64,000 nt of DNA from Pseudomonas duriflava (lineage in GTDB: Bacteria > Pseudomonadota > Gammaproteobacteria > Pseudomonadales > Pseudomonadaceae), in contig NZ_VLKY01000003.1 in the NCBI RefSeq assembly GCF_007830155.1, positions 310,001 to 374,000 of the forward strand. The letters are read 5' to 3'. This document shows positions 35,864 through 44,098 of the stretch, in pieces. A program made the position numbers and the translations under genes. The notes beneath the pieces are model-generated. The model was not told where the DNA came from. It did not search any database and saw only the letters and a list, made by a program, of their open reading frames with translations. Position 1 is the stretch's first letter. The number at the start of each line of letters is the position of its first letter.

Positions 35864-37291
35864 ATGACCCAACCGTATCAGAACTTTATCAACGGTGCGT
35901 TTCAACCCAGCAGCGAGCACCTTGGCGTTTTCAACCCGGCCACCGGTGCGCGACTGACCGACGTGCCTGCGTCCAATGGCGATGATGTAAACCGCGCCAT
36001 CGAGGCTGCACGTGCCGCTCAAAAAGGCTGGGCAAAAAAGCCTGCTATCGAGCGTGCGGGCTACCTGAGAAAAATTTCCGCCAAGATCCGCGAACATGCG
36101 CCCCGGCTGGCGCGCATCATTACCGAAGAGCAGGGCAAGGTCAGTGGTCTGGCTGAAGTCGAAGTCAACTTCACGGCTGATTACATTGACTACATGGCAG
36201 AGTGGGCGCGCCGCATCGAAGGCGAAATCATCACCAGTGACCGGCCCAACGAAAACATCTTTCTGTTCCGTAAGCCCCTGGGGGTGGTCGCAGGCATCCT
36301 GCCTTGGAATTTCCCGTTCTTCCTCATCGCCCGCAAGATGGCTCCTGCCCTGGTAACCGGCAACACCATCGTTATCAAACCCAGCGAAGAAACACCGATC
36401 AACTGCTTCGAATTTACCAAACTGGTCGCCGAAACGGATTTACCGCCCGGCGTGTTCAACGTCGTCAGTGGAGCAGGGGAGGTAGGCAGGACGCTCAGCG
36501 CCCATGCCGGTGTCGACATGATCAGCTTTACCGGCAGCGTCGCCACCGGTGCGCGCATCATGGCGTCGGCTGCACCAAACCTCACCAAGCTCAACCTTGA
36601 GCTCGGCGGTAAGGCGCCGGCCATCGTGCTGGCCGACGCTGATCTTGACCTTGCCGTCCGGGCAATTCGCGGCTCGCGCATCATCAATACCGGACAGGTC
36701 TGTAACTGTGCTGAGCGTGTATACGTCGAGCGCGGCGTAGCCGACGAGTTCATCTCACGCGTCAGCGCCGCCATGAGTGAAACGCGCTACGGAGATCCAC
36801 TTGCTGACGCCTCGGTAGAAATGGGGCCGCTGATCAACCAGGCTGGGCTCGATAAAGTTGCCGAACGTGTTCGCACGGCAGTCAGCCAGGGCGCTAAGGT
36901 CGTCTCCGGTGGCAAGGTCGCAGACCGCCCCCAGGGCTTCCACTACGAACCTACGGTGCTGGCCGGTTGCCGGAAGGATATGACCATCATGCGTGAGGAG
37001 ATTTTTGGTCCCGTCCTGCCAATCCAGATCGTTGATAGCCTGGACGAAGCCATTGCCCTGGCAAACAACTCCGAATATGGCCTCACCTCATCCATTTATA
37101 CCCGCAGCTTGAGCAAAGCCATGCAAGCCTGCCGTGAAATCGATTTTGGCGAAACCTACATCAACCGCGAAAACTTCGAAGCCATGCAAGGCTTCCATGC
37201 GGGGGTACGCAAGTCAGGCATTGGCGGGGCGGATGGAAAGCATGGGTTGTATGAGTACACCCATACGCAGGTGGTTTATATGGAAGTTTGA
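35864..37291 (+). CDS. aldA: lactaldehyde dehydrogenase
   Basis: NAD-dependent aldehyde dehydrogenase of 475 residues, oxidising L-lactaldehyde to L-lactate (also glycolaldehyde to glycolate in relatives). It resembles E. coli AldA (479). Visible: GILPWNFPFFLIARKMAPAL, the ELGGKAPAIV glutamate segment, NTGQVCNCAERVYV with the catalytic cysteine, and EEIFGPVLPI. It ends the rhamnose route and its glycolate-forming side activity would link to the neighbouring glc genes. Start ATG 35864 follows AGAGGAATC. Confidence 0.93.
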   Translation: MTQPYQNFINGAFQPSSEHLGVFNPATGARLTDVPASNGDDVNRAIEAARAAQKGWAKKPAIERAGYLRKISAKIREHAPRLARIITEEQGKVSGLAEVEVNFTADYIDYMAEWARRIEGEIITSDRPNENIFLFRKPLGVVAGILPWNFPFFLIARKMAPALVTGNTIVIKPSEETPINCFEFTKLVAETDLPPGVFNVVSGAGEVGRTLSAHAGVDMISFTGSVATGARIMASAAPNLTKLNLELGGKAPAIVLADADLDLAVRAIRGSRIINTGQVCNCAERVYVERGVADEFISRVSAAMSETRYGDPLADASVEMGPLINQAGLDKVAERVRTAVSQGAKVVSGGKVADRPQGFHYEPTVLAGCRKDMTIMREEIFGPVLPIQIVDSLDEAIALANNSEYGLTSSIYTRSLSKAMQACREIDFGETYINRENFEAMQGFHAGVRKSGIGGADGKHGLYEYTHTQVVYMEV

Positions 37292-37297
37292 CGCTTG

Positions 37298-37329
37298 CCG
37301 GCTTCCCTGTTTGATCTGGGAGAAGCCGG
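37298..37329 (+). terminator. imperfect hairpin after aldA, possible terminator
   Basis: CCGGCTTCCC (37298-37307) pairs with GGGAGAAGCCGG (37318-37329) apart from a GA bulge, around a 10-base loop. Only TTAAC follows, so termination would be weak or rho-assisted. The rest of the gap up to 37434 holds no gene. Confidence 0.45.
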
Positions 37330-37434
37330 TTAACTCAAACGCGCTGTGAGGAAATAACTATACAAAAAAGGCTCTGCATAGAGTCAGAGGCCTAACTTGA
37401 CAGGGTAAAAGGAAAGGGGCGGATGTGTAACTTT

Positions 37435-37620
37435 TCAATCTTTTGCATACTGTTGGGCTTCTTCTAGTTGTTGAGGTGTCATTTTAGCTGCGATTTTAGG
37501 GAGCTTAAGGTTTACAAGCCTTGGCATATCACCTCCACCGTCTAACTCTAGGAGTATGGAAATGAGAGCATAGCCTTCAACAAGACTGTCTTTGAATCCG
37601 TACTTAGTGGCTTCCCAGCA
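37435..37620 (-). pseudogene. 3' remnant of a vgrG-linked type VI accessory gene
   Basis: A 61-codon tail in a different frame from the vgrG fragment ends at 37435: CWEATKYGFKDSLVEGYAL, then ISILLELDGGGDMPRLVNLK, then LPKIAAKMTPQQLEEAQQYAKD in three parts. The TPQQLEEAQ-YAK ending is typical of Sel1/tetratricopeptide-like proteins encoded next to vgrG genes. It has no start of its own and is joined directly to the broken vgrG at about 37604-37620, which points to a deletion between two originally separate genes. Family assignment is tentative. Confidence 0.55.
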
Positions 37621-38719
37621 CTTTAGGCTTGGGATGCTTAAGGGCGGGGCGGTAGGGCACGTCCCACGGGGTAGCGGTAAAGCGGTTTCGATAGCCTTGG
37701 GTGAAGCCGTTCTCAGGAAGAGTGTCGCTGGTAACCGATTCCTCCAACACCTGAGGCTGTCGGCCTTCATGGAAAACTTCCTGCACGAGCCACAGGGCAT
37801 TCCAGGACGTTCTTGGATGATGGGTTAGTGGTAGGAAGTGTCCGCTGACCAGTCCGGCATCGCTGTTGCCTTCCGCCAGCTGCGAATCTGCCTGGTGCCG
37901 CTCCAGGGCACGCTGAGCGAGAAGCTTGCCGTAGGTGCGGTCGGTAAAACGGCCGGGATAGTCATAATCTTCTAAGTCAGGAGAAGACGTGCCTTTATAG
38001 GCCGCTTCCATAAGCAGGCGCGGCTTTTCAAAGTTGTAATCGCGGCGCGTAACGCGGCTGGTTCGTGTCGCAAGGCATACGCCGAAGCGGCGAACAACCT
38101 CGTGCTGAGCGGCCATGCCGGAGTCCTGCTGGTAAGGCACGGACGAGAGCGTGGGGAAGACGGTTTGATCATCTCCAAATACCAAGACATGGCCGCTCCC
38201 GCTGTGCTGGAAGTGGTAACTCAGACCTTCCTCTTCGCAGAGGCGTTGGATGAAATGGAGATCGCTTTCATCGTATTGAACGCAATAATCGCGCGGTGGA
38301 TACACCGTTTTGCCGAGCTGAAAGCGATAGGCCCCCTCGAACAGACCATGCTCCTTAAAAATCGACTCGATAATTTTGGTTACGCTGAGTTGTTGAAAGA
38401 TGCGCTGGTTGGTGCGGTGGGCTAGGTAAGCCAATTGGGGCACGAGGCTAAGGCGATAACGCGTTAGTCGCTTGCCTGAGTCGCCCTGTTCGGCTCGATA
38501 AACCAGCCCGTGAACGCCGCAACCGGCAGGCCCGAAAGCAAAATAGGCGGGCTTATGCAGCAGGCTCCCCAAATCAAGGCTAGGCCTTTCGCTGACCAGT
38601 TCGATATCGAAACGGTAGGTTTGGTTGAGGGCTTCGTAACCCTCGAAGCTGAGTACCTGAAAGTCATTCGAATCACCCTCGACAAAAAGGGTGATAGGGC
38701 TTGTGTTCGCGTCCAGCAT
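37604..38719 (-). pseudogene. vgrG: vgrG fragment (type VI secretion spike protein), N-terminal half only
   Basis: 371 codons begin MLDANTSPITLFVEGDSNDF and match the gp27-like half of VgrG: TYRFDIELVSERPSLDLGSL, RIFQQLSVTKIIESIFKEHG, YDESDLHFIQRLCEEEGLSY, and NRFTATPWDVPYRP near the end. Normal VgrG continues past the PKPKVLG region into the OB-fold and beta-helix needle (650 residues or more); here a stop follows two codons later. Nothing of the spike tip, so it cannot work. It lies between the rhamnose block and glcC, with no other type VI genes in the window. Confidence 0.85.
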
Positions 38720-38831
38720 CCTGCTGCGCCTTGTCCATTAAAACAGGCGCGGGAGGGTGCCGGAGCGGGCAGGTTCATGCTGTGACTCAAGTCACAAGCC
38801 TCTTCAGTGGTCGGTATTCATGTCCCGACGG

Positions 38832-39605
38832 TCACATCCAGCCCTCGAGGCGCATCGTTGCACGCACCAGACGCTGTTCTTCCTGCTCGATCTCCCGCAA
38901 GTTGTCACGAATGCTGTGAATATGATCGAGCGCAGCGCGGCGGGCCTGTCCCGGCAATCGCTGGGTCACGGCTTGATAAAGGCGGGTGTGCTGGCGGTCG
39001 ATCTGCTTGCGATGCGGCGGGCGGTGATAAAGGTTGGCGATACAGGCGAATACCGAACCGAGCAAGAGGTCGTTCAGAGATTGCAGAGTATGGACGAGTA
39101 CCGGGTTATGGGATGCTTCGTAGACAGATAGATGAAAGGCATGGTCGAGACGGGCATGGATGTCGGCGTCGAGCTCCTCCGGCTTTTCACAAGCACGGCA
39201 CAGCTCTTGGTAGCGTCGGCCGATGAGAACGAAATCCGCCTCCGTGCCTCGTAGAGCGGCCAAGTGAGCGGCCTCGCCTTCAAGCAGGGCGCGAACTTCC
39301 AGCAAATCAAACAGTGTTCTGGGCTGGCTGCCAAACAGGTGCAGCAGCGGACTGGTGTCGTTGGATGCACTAAGCCGGGCAACAAATGATCCGCGGCCCT
39401 GGCTGGTTTCGATAATGCCGCGTGCCCGTAAAAGGCCCAGTCCCTCACGGAGCGCTGCTCGAGAAACGCCCAGCTTGTCACATAGACGCCGTTCGGAAGG
39501 TAGAGCCTGGCCAACCTTCAAGACTCCATCCACGATCAGACGCTCGATCTGCTCACTGACGGCATCAGCAACGTGACGACGCTTGTTGCTCTCGGTTTCG
39601 CTCAT
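38832..39605 (-). CDS. glcC: glycolate-responsive GntR/FadR-type regulator
   Basis: 257 residues. N-terminal winged helix (about 12-75: VSEQIERLIVDGVLKVGQAL, LPSERRLCDKLGVSRAALRE) and a C-terminal FCD ligand domain with metal-binding histidines (DIHARLDHAFHLSVYEASHN). It is divergent from glcDEFG and glcB, the glycolate genes it activates in relatives. Two matching palindromes in the 242-base gap are likely operators. Similar proteins include PdhR and LldR, but the glc context settles the name. Confidence 0.9.
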   Translation of the reverse strand: MSETESNKRRHVADAVSEQIERLIVDGVLKVGQALPSERRLCDKLGVSRAALREGLGLLRARGIIETSQGRGSFVARLSASNDTSPLLHLFGSQPRTLFDLLEVRALLEGEAAHLAALRGTEADFVLIGRRYQELCRACEKPEELDADIHARLDHAFHLSVYEASHNPVLVHTLQSLNDLLLGSVFACIANLYHRPPHRKQIDRQHTRLYQAVTQRLPGQARRAALDHIHSIRDNLREIEQEEQRLVRATMRLEGWM

Positions 39606-39612
39606 AATTAAG

Positions 39613-39623
39613 TGGTCTGACCA
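39613..39623. promoter_or_regulatory. GlcC-type operator 1
   Basis: TGGTCTGACCA is a perfect inverted repeat with a central T, directly before the glcC start. TGGT-N3-ACCA is the FadR-subfamily operator core. Position suggests autoregulation. Confidence 0.7.
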
Positions 39624-39720
39624 GTTTTGGCGTGGGGATGACCATAAGCATACAGCACAGCTGAAAGCCTTATCAAAGCTGCTTTCATTAGACTAAAGGT
39701 TTATAGGATCTTCTAAAAAA

Positions 39721-39733
39721 CTGGTCTGACCAG
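39721..39733. promoter_or_regulatory. GlcC-type operator 2
   Basis: CTGGTCTGACCAG, the same palindrome extended to 13 bases, 115 bases before glcD and 109 bases (centre to centre) from operator 1, about ten helical turns. This spacing would allow a DNA loop between dimers bound at the two promoters. Confidence 0.72.
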
Positions 39734-39847
39734 CTTTTAGGTGCATAGACGTTGACGGGCAGGAGGAGTAAAAGAAAAGCATGATTAGCAGGCGCTAGGT
39801 CGATCACCGGCCCGTCGGCATAAGAACAACAAGATTGGTACCAGGCA

Positions 39848-41347
39848 ATGAATATCCTCTACGACGAGCGCGTCGATGGTGTACTGCCCCGTGTGGACAA
39901 GACTCGACTGATCGCCTCGCTACACGAAGCGCTACCGGGGTTGCTGGTTCTCCACGAAGGTGAAGACCTCAAGCCTTATGAGTGTGACGGCCTTTCTGCC
40001 TACAGCACAACGCCAATGGCCGTTGTGCTGCCAGACACGGTTGAACAGGTCCAGACCATCATGCGGTTGTGCCATGCGCAAAACGTTCCGGTGGTAGCAC
40101 GCGGTGCCGGCACTGGACTGTCGGGAGGGGCCTTGCCGCTGGAGCAGGGCATTTTGTTGGTCATGGCGCGGTTCAACAAAATTCTCGAGCTCGACCCGGA
40201 TGCCCGCCGTGCGCGGGTCCAGCCTGGCGTACGTAACCTTGCTATTTCCCAAGCAGCCAGCCCGTACGGGCTGTACTACGCTCCTGACCCATCTTCACAG
40301 ATTGCGTGTTCCATTGGCGGCAACGTGGCGGAGAACGCCGGTGGTGTGCATTGCCTGAAGTATGGGCTGACGGTACACAATATTCTCAAAGTCGACATCG
40401 TAACCATCGAGGGTGAGCGCCTTACCCTGGGCAGCGAAGCGCTGGATTCACCCGGCTTTGATCTGCTGGCGCTGTTTACCGGTTCGGAAGGCCTGCTGGG
40501 CGTGGTAGTGGAAGTAACCGTGAAGCTGCTGCCCAAGCCACAGACGGCCAAGGTGGTCATGGCCAGTTTTGACAATATCGAAAAGGCTGGACGTGCCGTA
40601 GGTGACATTATTGCGGCAGGCATCATTCCCGGTGGTCTGGAAATGATGGACAACCTGTCCATCCGCGCTGCTGAAGACTTCATTCATGCGGGCTACCCCG
40701 TGGATGCCGAGGCGATCCTGTTGTGCGAACTGGATGGCGTAGAGTCCGATGTTCATGCCGACTGCGATCGAGTGCGGCAGGTACTGGAAAAAGCAGGTGC
40801 CACGGAGATTCGTCTGGCGCGTGATGAGGCCGAGCGGCAGCGGTTCTGGGCAGGTCGCAAGAATGCCTTCCCGGCCGTTGGGCGTATCTCTCCTGATTAT
40901 TATTGTATGGATGGCACCATTCCTCGTCGTGCGCTCCCTGGTGTTTTACGCGGCATCGAAGAGTTGTCCCGGCAGTACAGCCTGCGTGTCGCCAACGTTT
41001 TCCATGCCGGTGACGGCAATATGCATCCATTGATCCTGTTCGATGCCAACCAGCCCGGTGAGCTGGAGCGAGCCGAGGAGTTAGGGGCCAAGATCCTCGA
41101 TCTCTGTGTTGAGGTGGGCGGCAGCATTACCGGGGAACATGGCGTCGGACGCGAGAAAATCAACTCGATGTGCACCCAGTTCAAGCCGGACGAGTTGACG
41201 ATGTTTCATGCCGTCAAAAAGGCTTTTGACGAGAAGGGCTTACTCAATCCAGGCAAGAACGTGCCGACATTGCACCGCTGTGCCGAATTCGGCGGTATGC
41301 ATGTGCACCACGGCAAATTGCCTTTTCCTGAGCTGGAGCGCTTTTGA
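39848..41347 (+). CDS. glcD: glycolate oxidase subunit GlcD (FAD)
   Basis: 499-residue FAD-linked oxidase subunit that, with GlcE and GlcF, oxidises glycolate to glyoxylate at the membrane. FAD-binding PCMH domain in the first half (VVARGAGTGLSGGALPLEQG, GGNVAENAGGVHCLKYGLT), and the C-terminal catalytic cap with VANVFHAGDGNMHPLILFD and GSITGEHGVGREK. It starts the glcDEFG operon and its stop overlaps the glcE start by one base. Confidence 0.95.
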   Translation: MNILYDERVDGVLPRVDKTRLIASLHEALPGLLVLHEGEDLKPYECDGLSAYSTTPMAVVLPDTVEQVQTIMRLCHAQNVPVVARGAGTGLSGGALPLEQGILLVMARFNKILELDPDARRARVQPGVRNLAISQAASPYGLYYAPDPSSQIACSIGGNVAENAGGVHCLKYGLTVHNILKVDIVTIEGERLTLGSEALDSPGFDLLALFTGSEGLLGVVVEVTVKLLPKPQTAKVVMASFDNIEKAGRAVGDIIAAGIIPGGLEMMDNLSIRAAEDFIHAGYPVDAEAILLCELDGVESDVHADCDRVRQVLEKAGATEIRLARDEAERQRFWAGRKNAFPAVGRISPDYYCMDGTIPRRALPGVLRGIEELSRQYSLRVANVFHAGDGNMHPLILFDANQPGELERAEELGAKILDLCVEVGGSITGEHGVGREKINSMCTQFKPDELTMFHAVKKAFDEKGLLNPGKNVPTLHRCAEFGGMHVHHGKLPFPELERF

Positions 41348-42414
41348 TGGATGCCATGACTGCTTCTCACGACGCGGCCCAGTCTCTCCAGGACGAAGTA
41401 CTGCAGGCCATCGAAAAGCGTCAAGCCCTGCGTATCCGTGGGGGTGATAGCAAACGGAACCTGGGTCGACCCGTTGAGGGAAAAGAGCTTGATACCCGGG
41501 CGCACCGTGGCATCGTAACCTACGACCCAACCGAACTGGTGGTCACCGTTCGCACCGGTACGTCCTTGTCTGAGCTCGAAGCGGCGCTGGAGGCGAACGG
41601 CCAGATGTTGCCCTGTGAGCCGCCCCATTATGGTGAAGGCGCTACGGTGGGCGGAATGATCGCTACTGGCTTTTCAGGGCCGCGTCGGCCCTGGGCTGGG
41701 TCGGTACGCGACTTTGTTCTGGGCACTCGCGTTATTACCGGGGAGGGCAAACATCTGCGCTTCGGTGGTGAGGTGATGAAAAACGTGGCGGGTTATGACC
41801 TGTCGCGTCTTCTCGCAGGCAGCTTTGGGTGCCTGGGCGTGATCACTGAGGTATCGCTCAAAGTGCTGCCCAAGCCGCGGCAAAGCGCCAGCCTGCGTTT
41901 GGAAATCGATACGCACCGGGCGTTGATCAAGCTGGCCGAATGGGAGCGTCAGGCTATTCCCCTTTCCGCCGCCAGTCATGACGGTACTGCTTTGTACGTG
42001 CGGCTGGAGGGTGGCGAGGGCTCGGTGGCATCGGCCTGTGACCGGATCGGAGGCGATAGGTTGCCAGCTGATTATTGGGAGGCTCTGCGAGAACATCGTC
42101 TGGATTTCTTCAGCGATCCGCGCCCTCTGTGGCGTTTGTCCTTGCCCAACCATACGCCTGTGCTGGATTTACCGGGCAGCGTACTGATGGATTGGGCGGG
42201 TGCCCAACGCTGGTTGAAGTCCAGCAGCGCCGCCGCCACGCTGCGCCGTCTTGCCGAGCAGGCTGGCGGGCATGCCATGTGTTTCACTTCCGAAGCTGGG
42301 CGCGAGCCGTTCCATCCCTTGGCACCTGCGCTGTTACGCTATCAGCGTCAGCTCAAACAGCAAATGGACCCGCATGGGCTGTTCAATCCTGGTCGACTGT
42401 ATGCGGAGCTGTAA
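41347..42414 (+). CDS. glcE: glycolate oxidase subunit GlcE (FAD-binding)
   Basis: 355 residues from ATG 41347, sharing one base with the glcD stop (TGATG). It is a second FAD_binding_4 protein: LRIRGGDSKRNLGRPVEGK, GMIATGFSGPRRPWAGSVRD, and EVMKNVAGYDLSRLLAGSFG. The C-terminus ends in GLFNPGRLYAEL. Required with GlcD and GlcF for activity in characterised species. Stop overlaps the glcF start by one base (TAATG). Confidence 0.93.
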   Translation: MDAMTASHDAAQSLQDEVLQAIEKRQALRIRGGDSKRNLGRPVEGKELDTRAHRGIVTYDPTELVVTVRTGTSLSELEAALEANGQMLPCEPPHYGEGATVGGMIATGFSGPRRPWAGSVRDFVLGTRVITGEGKHLRFGGEVMKNVAGYDLSRLLAGSFGCLGVITEVSLKVLPKPRQSASLRLEIDTHRALIKLAEWERQAIPLSAASHDGTALYVRLEGGEGSVASACDRIGGDRLPADYWEALREHRLDFFSDPRPLWRLSLPNHTPVLDLPGSVLMDWAGAQRWLKSSSAAATLRRLAEQAGGHAMCFTSEAGREPFHPLAPALLRYQRQLKQQMDPHGLFNPGRLYAEL

Positions 42415-43670
42415 TGCAAACCATATTGAGTGAAGAGGCTCGGCGCCTGCCGCACGCGGCAGAAGCCGAGCGAGTCCTGCGGAGTTGTGTGCATTGCGGT
42501 TTTTGCAATGCTACCTGCCCAACCTATCAACTACTGGGTGATGAGCTAGATGGCCCCCGTGGGCGAATCTACCTTATCAAACAGATGCTGGAAGGCGGTG
42601 AGGTGACTAAGAAAACGCAGTTGCACCTCGACCGCTGCCTGACCTGCCGTAACTGTGAAACAACCTGTCCTTCGGGCGTGACCTATCACAACCTGCTAGA
42701 CATTGGTCGTGCTGAGCTGGAGCGCCGTGTGCCACGCTCACTAGGGGAGCGCTTACTGCGCGCTGGGCTACGTACGGTACTGCCTCATCCGACCTTGTTC
42801 AAAGGCTTGGCTGGGGCCGGTCAGACATTGCGTCCCTTGCTGCCCGTGGCGCTGAAGAGCAAGTTGCCTGCTGATCCTCTGCCCGCCGGTAAGCGGCCGA
42901 CGGCACGTCATACACGTCATGTTCTGATGCTGGAAGGTTGTGTGCAGCCTGGTCTGTCGCCTAACACCAACGCCGCGACGGCGCGTGTACTGGACCGGCT
43001 CGGCATCAGTGTAATTGATGCGCCCCGGGCTGGTTGCTGCGGGGCGGTGGAATTTCACCTTAATGCCCAGGATGACGGCCTTGATCGCGCACGGCGCAAC
43101 ATTGATGCCTGGTGGCCTTCTATTGAGGCCGGAGCGGAGGCAATTGTCCAGACAGCCAGCGGTTGCGGCGCGTTCATCAAAGAGTACGGTCATCTGCTTA
43201 AGGATGATCCAGCGTATGCCGCGAAGGCGCAGCGGGTTTCGGAGCTGGCCAAGGATATCGTTGAAGTCATACGCGCCGAGCCTCTGGAGCGACTCGCCGT
43301 CAGTGCTAGTCATCGGCTGGCCTTCCATTGTCCCTGCACGTTGCAGCATGCCCAGCGATTAGGGGGCGCCGTGGAGGATGTCCTGCAACGTCTGGGCTAT
43401 ACGTTGTCACCCGTGCCGGATGCTCACCTATGTTGCGGCTCGGCCGGAACCTATTCGATCACCCAGCCGGAATTGTCCCGTCAGCTGCGAGACAACAAGC
43501 TCGCAGCGCTCGAAAGTGGTCAGCCTGATGTGATTGTCACGGCCAATATTGGTTGCCAGACGCATCTTGGAGGTGCTAGTCGTACACCGGTCCGGCATTG
43601 GATCGAGATCGTCGACGCCGCCCTCGCTACTCAGTCCTTTAATCCTCATGTGGAGAACACGCATGCATAG
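42414..43670 (+). CDS. glcF: glycolate oxidase iron-sulfur subunit GlcF
   Basis: 418 residues from ATG 42414 (MQTILSEEARRLPHAAEAER). Two 4Fe-4S motifs, CVHCGFCNATCPTY and CLTCRNCETTCPSG, followed by two CCG domains (LEGCVQPGLSPN ... GCCGAVEFHL and CPCTLQHAQRLG ... CCGSAGTYS). It passes electrons from the flavin subunits to the quinone pool. A longer frame upstream overlaps glcE and was rejected as a start. Confidence 0.95.
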   Translation: MQTILSEEARRLPHAAEAERVLRSCVHCGFCNATCPTYQLLGDELDGPRGRIYLIKQMLEGGEVTKKTQLHLDRCLTCRNCETTCPSGVTYHNLLDIGRAELERRVPRSLGERLLRAGLRTVLPHPTLFKGLAGAGQTLRPLLPVALKSKLPADPLPAGKRPTARHTRHVLMLEGCVQPGLSPNTNAATARVLDRLGISVIDAPRAGCCGAVEFHLNAQDDGLDRARRNIDAWWPSIEAGAEAIVQTASGCGAFIKEYGHLLKDDPAYAAKAQRVSELAKDIVEVIRAEPLERLAVSASHRLAFHCPCTLQHAQRLGGAVEDVLQRLGYTLSPVPDAHLCCGSAGTYSITQPELSRQLRDNKLAALESGQPDVIVTANIGCQTHLGGASRTPVRHWIEIVDAALATQSFNPHVENTHA

Positions 43671-44070
43671 CAAAGCCGTCCTGACCGTCACTGAAGTGAA
43701 TCGCATCCTGGACGCCGCGCGCGCCGAAGCTGAGCGTAATCAGTGGGCCGTTACCATTGCAGTGGTCGACGACGGTGGACACCCTCTGGCGCTGCTGCGC
43801 CTGGACAATGCCGCGCCGACTAGCGCTTATATCTCCACGGAAAAAGCTCGCACGGCGGCGTTGGGCCGACGTGAATCAAAAGGCTTCGAAGACATGATCA
43901 ACGGCGGACGTACCGCCTTTCTGTCTGCCCCGGTTTTGGCTGGCATGTTGGAAGGTGGCGTGCCTGTTGTAGTCGACGGGCAGGTTGTCGGTGCAGTCGG
44001 CGTTTCTGGCATCAAGGCGGATCAGGACGCGCAGGTTGCCAAGGCAGGCGCTGAAGCAGTATTGGGTTGA
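43663..44070 (+). CDS. glcG: GlcG-family heme-binding-like protein
   Basis: 135 residues from ATG 43663 ([20 protein letters not shown]), overlapping the glcF end by 8 bases. DUF336/GlcG fold with [20 protein letters not shown], the [16 protein letters not shown] helix, and [15 protein letters not shown]. Part of glycolate operons in many proteobacteria; its precise role is unknown. It is followed by glcB after 28 bases. Confidence 0.92.
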   Translation: MHSKAVLTVTEVNRILDAARAEAERNQWAVTIAVVDDGGHPLALLRLDNAAPTSAYISTEKARTAALGRRESKGFEDMINGGRTAFLSAPVLAGMLEGGVPVVVDGQVVGAVGVSGIKADQDAQVAKAGAEAVLG

Positions 44071-44098
44071 ATCGATAATAAAAAGACAGGATCTCATT

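Noticed and set aside
42075-42413. 113-codon upstream extension of glcF
   Set aside because: It lies wholly inside glcE; the conserved GlcF start MQTILSEEAR is at 42414 with the typical one-base stop/start overlap.
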